64,000 bases of DNA from Morinoia aosen (taxonomy: Eukaryota; Arthropoda; Malacostraca; Amphipoda; Talitridae), in assembly GCA_030386875.1 (NCBI GenBank), contig CM059569.1, positions 46,477,842-46,541,841 on the forward strand, in the 5' to 3' direction. Shown here in pieces: positions 47,029-56,520 of this stretch. A program made the translations under genes and the position numbers. Below the pieces are notes generated by a model that searched no databases, had not been told where the DNA came from, and saw nothing but the letters and a program-made list of their open reading frames with translations. Position 1 is the first letter of the stretch. Each line of letters opens with the position of its first letter.

Positions 47029-47040
47029 CATCATTATTAT
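46978..47040. repeat. ATT trinucleotide microsatellite
   Basis: About 20 ATT units, with a TACTGTT interruption at the left and ATCATC near the right. Confidence 0.97.
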
Positions 47041-47773
47041 CTCAGCGCAGAGATACCGCAATAGTCCGTCTTCTGTTCGCTCTATTAATCCGGTGTTTAA
47101 AATATTTCATGTCTGAAATATCAGTTTGGGGACTGCTTTTGACTACTTTTTGGTAGGAGTGTGTGATTTTTTTTTTAATTTGATAAGTGAAATTGGTGAT
47201 TTTGGCAATGGGTCATTCCTGTAAATGCATCACTGTTTAACGAAATTCTTATCAATTTCATTTTTTCCAGATTGATTTATTATCGGAAAATTGGTTTTCA
47301 CCCCATTATTGCGATTCACCAACCAATCTCCTGGTTTTCTTTTCCAAGATAAAAAAAATTTCAGCAGCTGATGGTTGAGTGAGTGAAGAACAGTGTTTTT
47401 GATTCCGCACTTAGTTTCTTCTAGGCATTTGTCACACTGCAAAGGCGTAATTCGAGTCGGAAACAGGAAAAATATCACGCACTAATGTAGTCTGCAAGTT
47501 TTTTAACATGTTCACTGCGTTTCCGCAGTTGTCAACAGTTGGTTTAGCTAAGCTTAAGTAGCAGAATTGGAAAATCGACTTTACAGCTCGAATACATTTT
47601 TATTCTGCCTAAAAAATATAGAAATGCAATTGCACGAAAGCATCTCACCTCGTATGATAATTGTTACTTTTCAAAAAGGTCGCGGGAGAGATGAAATGTC
47701 ATTCATTTATACCTGTCCGTGAATGAGCAATGTACCGAATGGTACAAAACTTGTGGGAGAGCCAGCTCTTGTA
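47041..47773. other. Unique sequence, nothing recognised
   Basis: Flanks the second module on the left and the mariner-like remnant on the right. No supported feature. Confidence 0.5.
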
Positions 47774-47910
47774 TCAGGTGGGCCAAAAGAAGTCACCCCA
47801 TTGTAATATGCCTTTTTTGTGCAGATTGCGGCGAATGTGAAATCTGTTTTGACATTTGTGAAGTTGACAGATGTAAATATCCGAGAGGTTTAAATATCAG
47901 ACAGGTTTAA

Positions 47911-47957
47911 ATATCAGTTGTGGCTCGCGCACGCAGTGCGCGAGCCACAACCGATAT
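47911..47957. other. Strong 22-bp-stem hairpin inside the mariner-like element
   Basis: Arms 47911-47932 and 47936-47957 pair at 21 of 22 positions around a 3-nt loop (GCA). The GC-rich core is GTTGTGGCTCGCGCAC with its exact inverse. To the left, GGTTTAAATATCAG is directly repeated at about 47887 and 47904. The hairpin lies where transposase sequence begins, so it probably formed in the same rearrangement that deleted the middle of the element. Confidence 0.9.
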
Positions 47958-48251
47958 TCTGATGGCGGCGTTCCTGGGTCGCCTGATTTCTCGTTTTGGC
48001 GATTTGTACTGGCCCGAAAGATCACCCGATTTGACCGTTCCAGACTTGTTTCTGTGGGGTTTTTTGAAGTCCCGTGTGTATGTGAACAAGCCCGAGACCA
48101 TGGAAGCACTTAAGGACTACATTCGACACGAGTGCGAGAATCTGTCGCCCGAAGTTCTCGCCGAAGTGATGAAAAATGCATAGCAAAAATGCATAGTATA
48201 GCAATCAATTGTGGCGGCGCCCAGTTGGCCGATATCATCTTCTCGACTTGA
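47954..48251 (+). pseudogene. Transposase C-terminal fragment, Tc1/mariner-like
   Basis: Contains RSPDLTVPDLFLWGFLK followed by SRVYVNKPETMEALK, the classic end of the DD-x-D catalytic domain in this superfamily. The Asp in SPDLT (48028-48030) is the third catalytic residue. The main frame stops at 48181-48183, but NCGGAQLADIIFST and a stop at 48249-48251 continue the family pattern in another frame, so at least one frameshift lies near 48184-48205. The same frame is open upstream into the hairpin from a GTG, which is not a real start. Confidence 0.9.
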
Positions 48252-48369
48252 ACAATATAATTTTAAAGGTTCAAATAAACATATTAAAAAAGCAGAATCA
48301 AGGTTTTTTTTATTTCTAAAAAAATTATAGCCAAACAACATCGGATGACTTCATTTGGCCCACCCTGTA

Positions 48370-49650
48370 TTTAGTACCTGACTTGTTTTTTTTTTATATG
48401 AAGTGTTGTCTTGAAATACACCTGAACTAAGTTGTTCAGACAATATTTCTGGACTTTGTTTTCTTGCAGGGCTTCTCATTAATGAGCAGCTTAGGAAAAT
48501 GTTTATGAAATTTGAAAAATATTCTGATACAAACTCTGCAAAGTTTTGGTTGCGAGCTCGGCTTCCACGATGAAAATTAATTATACACTCCCTTAAACTT
48601 GCAGTCCTCTAAGCCTCATATTTTATTAGTTCATTTTCAACTCAGACTCTTGAACTGCGCTCAAATTAATGAACTAAATATTTATGAAATTTGCGCTGCT
48701 TCTCAGAAATCTACCAAAGGTGTTTAATTCGGTTGTAACTAGAACTAGGTTTGTGAGAGACCTTGTGATCTGTTGGTGACCGTGGAATGTGATGAGACTT
48801 GCAGCTTTAAAATAACTGATGCTGCAGGATAAAGTACTCATGTGACCTTTCGAAAAACCTCGCAGTTAGTTTTGGTTAAGTATTTTTTAAATTAAATTGA
48901 GTTTGTGACTACTGATTGGTCAGCAGCATAATAAAAACTCCCGCAGTGACCAAATGCGCCTCACGTGGCAGTCAAAGTGTTAAAGGGGATGTTTCTTGTT
49001 CCAGCCGAGTTTTTTGAGTCGTAGCTCAGTACTAAAGTCGCACGCTTTGCTCTTCTACGAGAGGCTAGCAAAAATTTTAGAAGTTTACTGTGAAATTTTG
49101 GAACATTGTGCTCTTCAGAGACACTCATTGAACATTTCGAAGAATTTTTTCAAAATTTTTTCACTTGGATGTTTGAACTCTAAAAATGAGATGTCTTTAA
49201 ATGACGCCCATGTTTTTAAAGCTAAGCTAAATCTCATGATCAGAAACATGAAGAAAATAGTTGCATATGCAATGAACTATGTATAACATGTCACGAATAA
49301 TATTTGTATATGGATCATGGCTCTGCAGAATTACGGTCTTTCGAACAAATATCTGTAAACGAATTTATCCCTGGTCTTTTTGGTTTCAATGGTAAACTTC
49401 AGTACCGTGACATTTATTTTATCAATTTTGAGCATGGTTAACCGAACTCTGTCATTATTCTTGAAAAAATTATACTATATGTTGCATTCCTGTATTCTTC
49501 GAGCCATTCGATGCAGTCGTTCGACAGAATTGTAGTCCATAAGCAATTTTTTCTTCAGAAATATTTCCCACAATTAAATGATGTGTTAATGGAACTCACA
49601 CCTAAGTTGCTTCTGCGCATCGACAGAAAACTTGATTTTCGTTGAAACAC
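48370..49650. other. Spacer with a detached 57-bp-array precursor
   Basis: Apart from the copy at 48699-48798 (listed separately), only short open frames are seen. The one at 48996-49286 (96 codons, begins at TTG) has no domain. Confidence 0.5.
48699..48798 (+). repeat. Single copy of the sequence that seeds the 57-bp array
   Basis: Matches 49651-49757, the left edge of the 57-bp array: TTCTCAGA..., AAGGTGTTTA, TTCGGTTGTAA, TTTGTGAGAGA, TTGTGATC and GAATGTGATGA are shared. It has only one copy of the portion that later repeats, so it shows the pre-expansion arrangement. Confidence 0.8.
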
Positions 49651-50040
49651 TTCTTCTCAGACTTCTGAAGGTGTTTAGTTCGGTTGTAATCAGAACCTGG
49701 TTTGTGAGAGAGCTTATGATCTATTGCTGATCGTCGAGTGTGATGATGATTCGTAGGTATAAGAGAGAGCTTGTGATCCGTTGGTGATCGTCGAGTGTGA
49801 TGATGATTCGTAGGTATAAGAGAGAGCTTGTGATCCGTTGCTAATCGTCGAGTGTGATGATGATTCGTAGGTATAAGAGAGAGCTTGTGATCCGTTGGTG
49901 ATCGTCGAGTGTGATTATATTCGTAGTTATAAGAGAGAGCTTGTAATCCGTTGGTGATCGTCGAGTGTGATTATATTCGTAGGTATAAGAGAGAGCTTGT
50001 AATCCGTTGGTGATCGTCGAGTGTGATGATTCATACAAAG
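49651..50040. repeat. Tandem repeat, 54-57-bp unit, about 6 copies
   Basis: Units carry GATCCGTTGGTGATCGTCGA and GGTATAAGAGAGAGCTTGT. The left copies are 57 bp and the right ones 54 bp (GATTATATTCG replaces GATGATGATTCG). The sequence is unrelated to the other 57-bp array at 18.9 kb. Confidence 0.95.
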
Positions 50041-50124
50041 TTTTGGAAGGCATCCGACTCCCCACGATCTTCAGGCGTGTTTACGCTTCTGTGTTGGCCA
50101 GCAATTGCTGAATTTTGTATCGCA

Positions 50125-50455
50125 ACGCCGCGTATGGGAAAATGTAAAGAAACTTTCTTGCGGAAGATTTGTGTTTGAGTTGATGTACTGTTGAGAAATG
50201 AACGTATTCTACATCGTTTAGTTGCCCGTATAACCTTCGAAGAAAAATAAAGAGAAACTTTCCCTTGAAAGATTTAATTTTTAGTTGATGTGGAGATAAG
50301 AAATGAACGTATTCTACATCGTTTAGTTGCCCGTATAACCTTCGAAGAAAAATAAAGAGAAACTTTCCCTTGAAAGATTTGATTTTTAGTTGATGTGGAG
50401 ATAAGAAATAAACGTATTCTACATCGTTTAGTTGCCCGTACAATCTGCGGAGAAT
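50125..50455. repeat. Tandem repeat, 105-bp unit, about 3.2 copies
   Basis: CGTATTCTACATCGTTTAGT starts at 50203, 50308 and 50413. Two middle copies are nearly identical. Open frames of 72 and 120 codons on the minus strand show a 35-residue cycle that reflects only the unit length. Confidence 0.95.
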
Positions 50456-50739
50456 AGAGAAGTAAATTCAATGATCGAATAATTCGATGCATTCTGCAAC
50501 TAGTGTTTGTCGTTCAGAGTTACGGTGTTTGAAAATTTAGTTTTCGCTCGCGCTTAATTGCTAAAAAAAATAAATATGAAGTTCATTTCAGAACACTTCG
50601 TTGCTTAGATTATTAATCAGCACGCACTAAGCGATAGCATGTTTAACTTTCACTTTCGTTCTGTACAAGATTTTAATTTCAATAGATGAAAAATATCTCG
50701 TACAGTGTTTTTCATCGATGCATTTTATCTGAAGTCTCA

Positions 50740-50960
50740 TTCTCTGTAAATATAGTTATGGATTTACTTGAGTCCGATGACCTGAAAATGTAGTCATGAA
50801 TTAATTTAAATCCTGCTGAGTGACAATGCAGTAGTGAGCACACTTGAATCATATCACTTTCAAATTTTGTCGTAGAAATTTTAAATCCTCCTGCCTGAAA
50901 ACACAGTTATAAATTCACTGGAACCCTATTACTTATAAATTCAAAGACTTTACTAATGCT
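50740..50960. repeat. Very degenerate repeat, unit about 50-60 bp
   Basis: Blocks like GAAAATGTAGTCATGAATTA, GAAAACACAGTTATAAATTC and GTAAATATAGTTATGGATTT recur with CCTG or CTATT spacing blocks. Probably an eroded array of about four copies. Confidence 0.5.
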
Positions 50961-51526
50961 GTACTTATCATAAAAGTAGCACCCTCTCTTAAATGTCTCT
51001 ACGCAGCTGCCCCTTGTCTGTGGTGTTGCCAGCTATTTTTGGTTAGAGTTCATAATAATTCACTCAATCTCGAATATTCAACGCAGTGACTAATCTGCGC
51101 ATCATTTAAGTTTTGACGAAATATCGCAATTTATTCCACATTGTTTTGCAGCTGTATCCTTGTCATTCGAAGCTAACGTTAGTAAAAAGCTCCGAGTTTT
51201 GCACCTGAACTTCCAAACCTAAAACTTTGTTCAGGTCGCCTTTGACTACAGTTACTTAGATCGCTTTTTCAAGATGTTTTTTATTAAATTTAATTTCTAA
51301 TAGACAACAAGTATACTTGCAAGCTTAGAACATCTTCGTACAATTAGAAAAACTATAAAAATTAATTAAATAACAATTACAAAGTTTATTAACTGCAGAA
51401 TATCTTACTGAGACAAGTAACTCCACTTCAAGCTTCCATAATTGTTTTTCCATTCGCAGAGAATACACAAAGTCCGCTACGTAGCAGTCATTTCTACCTC
51501 TCCGCTAGTCGTACCTGGAAAAGAGG
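50961..51526. other. Non-repetitive stretch, nothing recognised
   Basis: No supported feature. Confidence 0.45.
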
Positions 51527-51775
51527 GGAAACTCTTTCGGAAATTCTCTGTTAAAATCAAGGTTAGAGTCAAGGTCTTTCGAAGATTCTCTGTTGAAGTC
51601 AAGGTCTTTCAGAAATTCTCTGTTAAAGTAAAGGTTAGAGTCAAGGTCTTTCGAAGATTCTCTGTTGAAGTCAAGGTATAGAGTCAGGGTCTTTCGAAGA
51701 TTCTCTGTTGAAGTCAAGGTCTTTCAGAGATTCTCCGTTAAAATCAAGGTTAGAGTCAAGGTCTTTCGGAGATTG
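51527..51775. repeat. Minisatellite, 30-bp unit with 12-bp insert variants
   Basis: The unit contains GTCTTTCGAAGATTCTCTGT then TGAAGTCAAG. Every second copy or so carries an extra GTTAGAGTCAAG, giving a 72-bp higher-order unit (30 + 42). About seven copies. Confidence 0.93.
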
Positions 51776-53695
51776 CATGAGATGATAGAAAAGAACTCGC
51801 CAATGGGGCCCTCCGCTTACAATAGCTATATAGCCTCCGCAAAGCTCATTGCTCACAGAAAACGGGAGTGGGCTTCGCCCTTTTTCTCCTAGTCTAAGAC
51901 CATCGGCAGTGGCTTCTTGTGAGACTTAGTGAAATTGCTACGTAAGCTGAAGCCGTCATCCAATCTTCTTCCGTGTGCAATAAAATTACCTGAATGAGTA
52001 TGAATTTAGGTTTTTATTCTACCGTTTGCGAGCAAGTTCGTAAGCTTTTTGATGAAAAGAAGCTGATGTATGGCTGCCTGAGATAACCCCTTGTAAAATT
52101 ATGGAAGTGCTTGTAAAGAGGATCAAAAATGGTTGAAATTTATGGAAGTGGTTGCTGGAGCTGTCAGAAGAACTTCACTTGAGTGAGGACGATAAATTCC
52201 AGCAAGTATTAAGGAAGATTCCAGATTCTAAATTATTAAGGGTCGTAACTTAGGCTTTCAGAAAGTTATCACATTTAGAGCTGAGTAAAAAAGCAACAAA
52301 ACGAAGAACCAGGATCTGTTAAATTTAGCACGATAACTCAGAAACATTTTAGATGGAAATCGCTTTAGAAATAATAATGAAGTATTGCTGAGAAAATGGA
52401 AACGATTACATGCTCACTTACTCAACACTTAGTCTGTTACGGGACCCACCGGTGGTCACTGAGAGGATTTCCATAATGTTCCTGACCGACCTGCAGTCAC
52501 AAACTCAAGTTTCATTAATACTTAATGAAAATTAAATGAAGACACGATTTATTAAATGTTCTTTTTTTTTCTTTTTCTCAAATTACCTCTAATTTGAGTT
52601 GAATATTGAACTTCAGTTACTCTTCCACAGTTAACGAGTTAATCTGCCATCTCGATAACCGAGTCCATTTCACCAATATCACCACAGCATGATCTGCTCT
52701 GAAATTTATGCACAATTATGAAGTAGCGTGTAATCTTGTTCGAAGTTAGACAATACTATGATAACATCAACGTTAATATCACCTAAGTTGTGCTATCATC
52801 GCTGGTATATATATAACAGGCATACAGATAAGTCACGTGTCTTCAATTGAATCATTGTGTTTTGAACTCCATATTTGAAGTTCGATTAATTTCGTTACTG
52901 CTGTGCGTAATGAGACGAACTAAATGTTGTAATTTTGTAGTACTTGAATTGAACAATATGACATAAACCATGTGATATTGCATCAACTCAGTTGAGGAAT
53001 GCAGGCAAATACTTATTACTTTTGGGATCTTTCATTCCCTAGTGAAAGCGACAATTAAACAGTCTTCGACCAAAGTTGTCGTTAATTAACTATTTAAATA
53101 TCATTATTAGGAACTTTTAAAAATGTTATCTGATCGAAAGTCTCACTCATGATTTTAAATCATAAACCTTTCAGATCATGAAATTTCGAATTATCTTCCA
53201 AGAATTCCAACTTTTCAAACGGTAAAATGATGTTGAATAATGTGTTGCTGATTTACTTGATATTTCTTACATCTTTCATAGTAATGCGATTTATCTTCCT
53301 GCTTCTAACTCTCACAAGGAATTATTTTATTATCTTCAATAAAGTTAAGTAGCCTCGAGAGAAGAGCTGTGTTCACCCATTTATTTAGCACATACATACA
53401 TCGTAATGGGAACTAAAAAGCATGCAGTTCATTTTCCATTGAATTAAATGAGAAAGTGTTAATGAAATTCTCACTCCATTATACAGCGCACCTCGGCCGG
53501 CTATTACACAAATACCAGATTCATAATGTGTTCCGCCTCGCAATAGAAATGCGTGTGCTGCTCAATTTCAGGATTTCCGCAGAAATTCAGGAATAAATGT
53601 ATCATAAAATGTCCAAAAACTACTTATAAGTTTAGTTTTACCTTGGAAAATGTGAGTACAATGTTGGCAGTGACAATTCGCACCGAGGTTTAACA
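51776..53695. other. AT-rich sequence, mostly featureless
   Basis: 52585-52640 resembles part of the duplicated module (CTCTAATTTGAGTTGAATAT against CTCTAAATTTGAGTTGCATA, then a diverged TTGAACTT and GTTAACG/GTCAACG region), so it may be an old fragment of the same family. No gene or array is supported. Confidence 0.45.
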
Positions 53696-53723
53696 TTTAT
53701 TGTTCATAATTATGACGCAAATT

Positions 53724-54014
53724 TTATTTTCCGACCCAGTCGTCAAGAGCATTCGCCATTTCGTGCGCAAGTTTTCCTGCAGTTGAAGCCTTCGATTCAA
53801 GCACGTATTTATCTTGACTCGTCTCCCGTCGATCAAATCCCCAATCCACAATATTCTCCGCCGACATTTTTTTCACTGAAGCGGCTGCCACAATTTCAAG
53901 CGTGGAAAGCCATGTGTTCTTTTCAGAGCACAGATTTCGACGACCAGCCCGGGGCAATCCGACCACGGAGGATGAGTAGAGCGGGTCGCAAATGCGGGAT
54001 TGTGGACAGGAAGC
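53724..54014 (-). CDS. Possible 3'-terminal exon or small gene, unrecognised
   Basis: A minus-strand frame is open from an upstream TGA (54015-54017) to TAA at 53724-53726. Its codon composition is more balanced than the AT-rich surroundings. An AATAAA polyadenylation-type signal lies 22 bp beyond the stop, at 53696-53701 on the minus strand. The only ATG far enough from the stop to matter, at 53865-53867 after an A-rich stretch, would give a 47-residue acidic peptide starting MSAENIVDWGFDRRE and ending ANALDDWVGK. Alternatively the frame is the last exon of a gene spliced from the right, outside what I can trace. I recognise no domain. It could also be chance: the frame is short and no second exon is identified. 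Confidence 0.25.
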   Translation of the reverse strand, partial: ASCPQSRICDPLYSSSVVGLPRAGRRNLCSEKNTWLSTLEIVAAASVKKMSAENIVDWGFDRRETSQDKYVLESKASTAGKLAHEMANALDDWVGK

Positions 54015-54017
54015 TCA

Positions 54018-55374
54018 ACTTTAAGCAGCTAAGCACTGTGGCATGATGGCTTCCAAGGCTATTGAGACCTCCTGCAGACTTCTCATGTATTCCACCACAC
54101 AATTCAATTTGCACACCACTCACGGAGACGTGCTTCAGCTCGTGCTTGTCCCCATGTTTCGATTTTATTTTACGATTAGTGTACACGACCTTTTAAAAAT
54201 AACGGGATTCGATGTTTTCTTCAGACGAATCTTCCAGATGTGGATGACAAAGAAATAGATCCATCCTAATAGTACCCGAGATTAAGATGTTTTCGTACTT
54301 GTGCACTAGTGAAACTTGTATCATAGATACGGTCATTAAGTCTCCTTTGAGAGCGTATGAGAGAGACGGACCAACCAACCTGCATTAGAATTTTAGTGAT
54401 AATGTATCAAAACCGTTCATGGGGAAGCCAAAAGCCTGACTGTTATTGTCGTCAGAAATTATCCCGTAATCTAAAGCTTCGATCAATAGGAAAGTACTTC
54501 ACTCATCATAAATTTGACTCACTTGTTGAACCTAATTCTTACAGAGAACTGCAACAAAAATCATTCAGTAACAATTCCGTATTTTACCTCGACAATATGA
54601 TAATCTTGGTATTTTTACGGGATTTAAATTTCATTTTATTCATTTTTTATGGTTTTTATTTGTATTAATCGTTGAAACCTTTTAAATTCATGGTAAAACT
54701 ATCATTCTGTAATATTCAGCACAAGAAATAATGCTCGATTACTGCCACCACAGACCATATACTAGTTATGTAAGTGTACTGTGCTGCCACGCACAGATCA
54801 TCAGCAGTTCTCAGTTAATGACCATCAGCAGTTCTCAAATGTGCGGGTGTTGCATTTCTGTTGTTCTGTTTTTCTCAGCTGCGAGTCGGAGATAAAAATT
54901 CCCCACTCGACACTAAAGCCTCGTTTTGCTAGAGTGCGAGCGCTGCATTATATAGGAGAACACGTGGCACCTCTACGAGCTTCTGCGATACCAGGCGCAT
55001 TCATTTAATCCACGGTCCTCTGGCATGCATGCACGAACATACCATTTTAAGAAATTTCTAAATTTTTGGAACATGCTTAATACCTTACCTTTTTCAGATA
55101 AAAGAATCAGGATTACGCCCAGCAATAATTTAAAGAAAAAAGCGTTAGTGGGAGTACGCTCATAAAAAGCTTTCTTTGAAAATGGAAAAATGGAAAATAA
55201 ATTTTATCTCGTAAAATAAAGTTAGAAAGTTAAGTCTTCACATCATTCCAAGACGTCGCAGTTTGCATTCTTGGGCAAATTTAAAAATTAAAAAATAGCC
55301 CTTGAACACAAATTTCCGCTTCAAGTTCACTGTGGAGGTATAAATGGACTACTGGGAATAAATACGTCACTTGT
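54018..55374. other. Mostly AT-rich sequence, nothing firm
   Basis: A short duplicate, CATCAGCAGTTCTCA, occurs twice at about 54799-54838. A 103-codon open frame at 54357-54668 has no domain. No array or element is supported. Confidence 0.45.
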
Positions 55375-55382
55375 GTTACGAG

Positions 55383-55653
55383 CACGGTAGAGGAAACAAG
55401 GTAGAGTTATTTCTATGGGAGAAAACACATCTCCTCTTGTTCAGCTAGCCAATAGAACGGCTTCATTTCAAATAGTCTAGATGACGTCACCATTGCGACA
55501 TGTCGTTAGACCAATAGTGGCGCCAGATTTAGGGCTAGCAGTGTTGTCAGATGCATTATGAGAGCTGCTATTGGTTCGTTGCCATGATGTCAGCATTGCC
55601 ACACGGTCGACAGAAAAAGATAGGTTTGACCTTACCGTGTTTCTTCTACCGTG
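55383..55653. mobile_element. Non-autonomous DNA transposon (MITE), 271 bp
   Basis: Terminal inverted repeats match at about 20 of 24 positions: CACGGTAGAGGAAACAAGG at the left, and CACGGTAGAAGAAACACGG as the inverse of the right end. Flanking octamers GTTACGAG (55375-55382) and GTTACAAC (55654-55661) agree at 6 of 8 positions and look like an aged 8-bp target duplication. An 8-bp duplication fits hAT or P superfamilies, but the end sequence is not one I can place. The interior has no coding capacity and carries a CRE-like palindrome, TGACGTCA, near 55481 and several CCAAT motifs, which may be chance. Confidence 0.8.
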
Positions 55654-55661
55654 GTTACAAC

Positions 55662-56390
55662 CCAGCGAGCAAGTTCAGCAGCCTCCACACAAACCGCTCC
55701 TGACGTCTACTCCACATCACGGGATGCACTATGCGCACAACTCTTGCTTAGACCGGCCTGATAGTTAGTATTACTTCGGTAATTCTATCACAACTATTAA
55801 TTGCTTATAAAGATTACAGCTTCTTCTGAAGTGCTATGAGATAATTATGTGGAAAGATTATTTCCCTATCCATATCACTCAGGTAATAAGTACACAGAGA
55901 TCATCTTTTAACTACAGTATGCACAAATGTAGAGATATTCATTCTTCCTTATAACATTTTTGATGGGATTGCCAATCGGTTTCGACAGTTCATCAGATAG
56001 CAAGTAAAAGAATTAATCTTCTCCTCGCTAGGCAGCTGAGAATTTTCAACATTCATTTTACCGCGTTCTTCTTGCTCTTCAAGCTGATCGATCATTCACT
56101 CAACCATTCATTGAACGAAACTGATGGGGATAATTCGATGCAAAACACAACGTAATGACTTGATTACAAAGTCTATTTTTATAACTGAATCTATGAGTAA
56201 TGAGATGAGTAACTTGTTAATGTTTTAATGATGTCTGCGAAGTCGGATATCTTTTCCAAGTCTCTGAGAAGCTAAGCTGATCAGTGTCTCTAATTTGCAT
56301 TTCATGCTTCATTGCGCTCGAACTGTTCAGTCAACTTGTGAACATCATGAGCATAAAAATATGAATATCGAGAACATCAGTTCTATTATT
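55662..56390. other. Non-repetitive stretch, nothing recognised
   Basis: No supported feature. Confidence 0.45.
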
Positions 56391-56520
56391 TGAAACGGTA
56401 TTCTAGTTACGACTAAAGATAAGCCTAAATATTTTTCTAAGCAGGGTTTTCTGGATTTCAAGAGACTACAATCATTTTAGTACTTTTAACTCTTTTTAAC
56501 TCGGCAATTAAAATGAGAAG
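56391..56520 (+). repeat. Dispersed repeat family D, copy 1
   Basis: Similar to 57974-58118, same orientation: TTTGAAACGGTATTCTAGTT against TTTGAAACAGTATCCTAGCT, then ACGACT, AAGAT, ATTTTTCT, TTTCAAGAGAC and TTAAAATGAGAAGC blocks. The second copy has about 15 extra bp in its right half. Confidence 0.75.

Larger units (their letters stand above)
45491..47040. repeat. Duplicated module, copy 2 (16-bp array + about 750 bp + ATT run)
   Basis: Partner of 37980-39502, same orientation, 7.5 kb to the right. It also starts with GTATCAC, here directly at the end of the C-rich array, and similarity again stops in the ATT run. Differences outside the arrays include GATTGCAAAG for GATTGAAAAG, ATAGGTC for ATTGTTC, and AGAAGTCACG for AGAAATCACG. 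No target duplication could be recognised at either copy. Confidence 0.9.
47774..48367 (+). mobile_element. Internally deleted Tc1/mariner-like transposon
   Basis: Terminal inverted repeats of about 25 bp bound the element. The left end reads GGTGGGCCAAAAGAAGTCA, and the inverse of the right end reads GGTGGGCCAAATGAAGTCA. TA lies at both outer edges (47772-47773 and 48368-48369), the target duplication of this superfamily. At 594 bp it is less than half the usual length of about 1.3 kb. The surviving coding part is the C-terminal piece of a transposase. The N-terminal DNA-binding region and the first two catalytic Asp residues are missing. The piece ends with a tail typical of the family but is frameshifted, so the element cannot move by itself. 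Confidence 0.9.

Noticed and set aside
55478-55490. CRE-type palindrome TGACGTCA and nearby CCAAT motifs as a promoter
   Set aside because: They lie inside a transposon-like element with no transcript or coding frame nearby. Short motifs like these are expected by chance.
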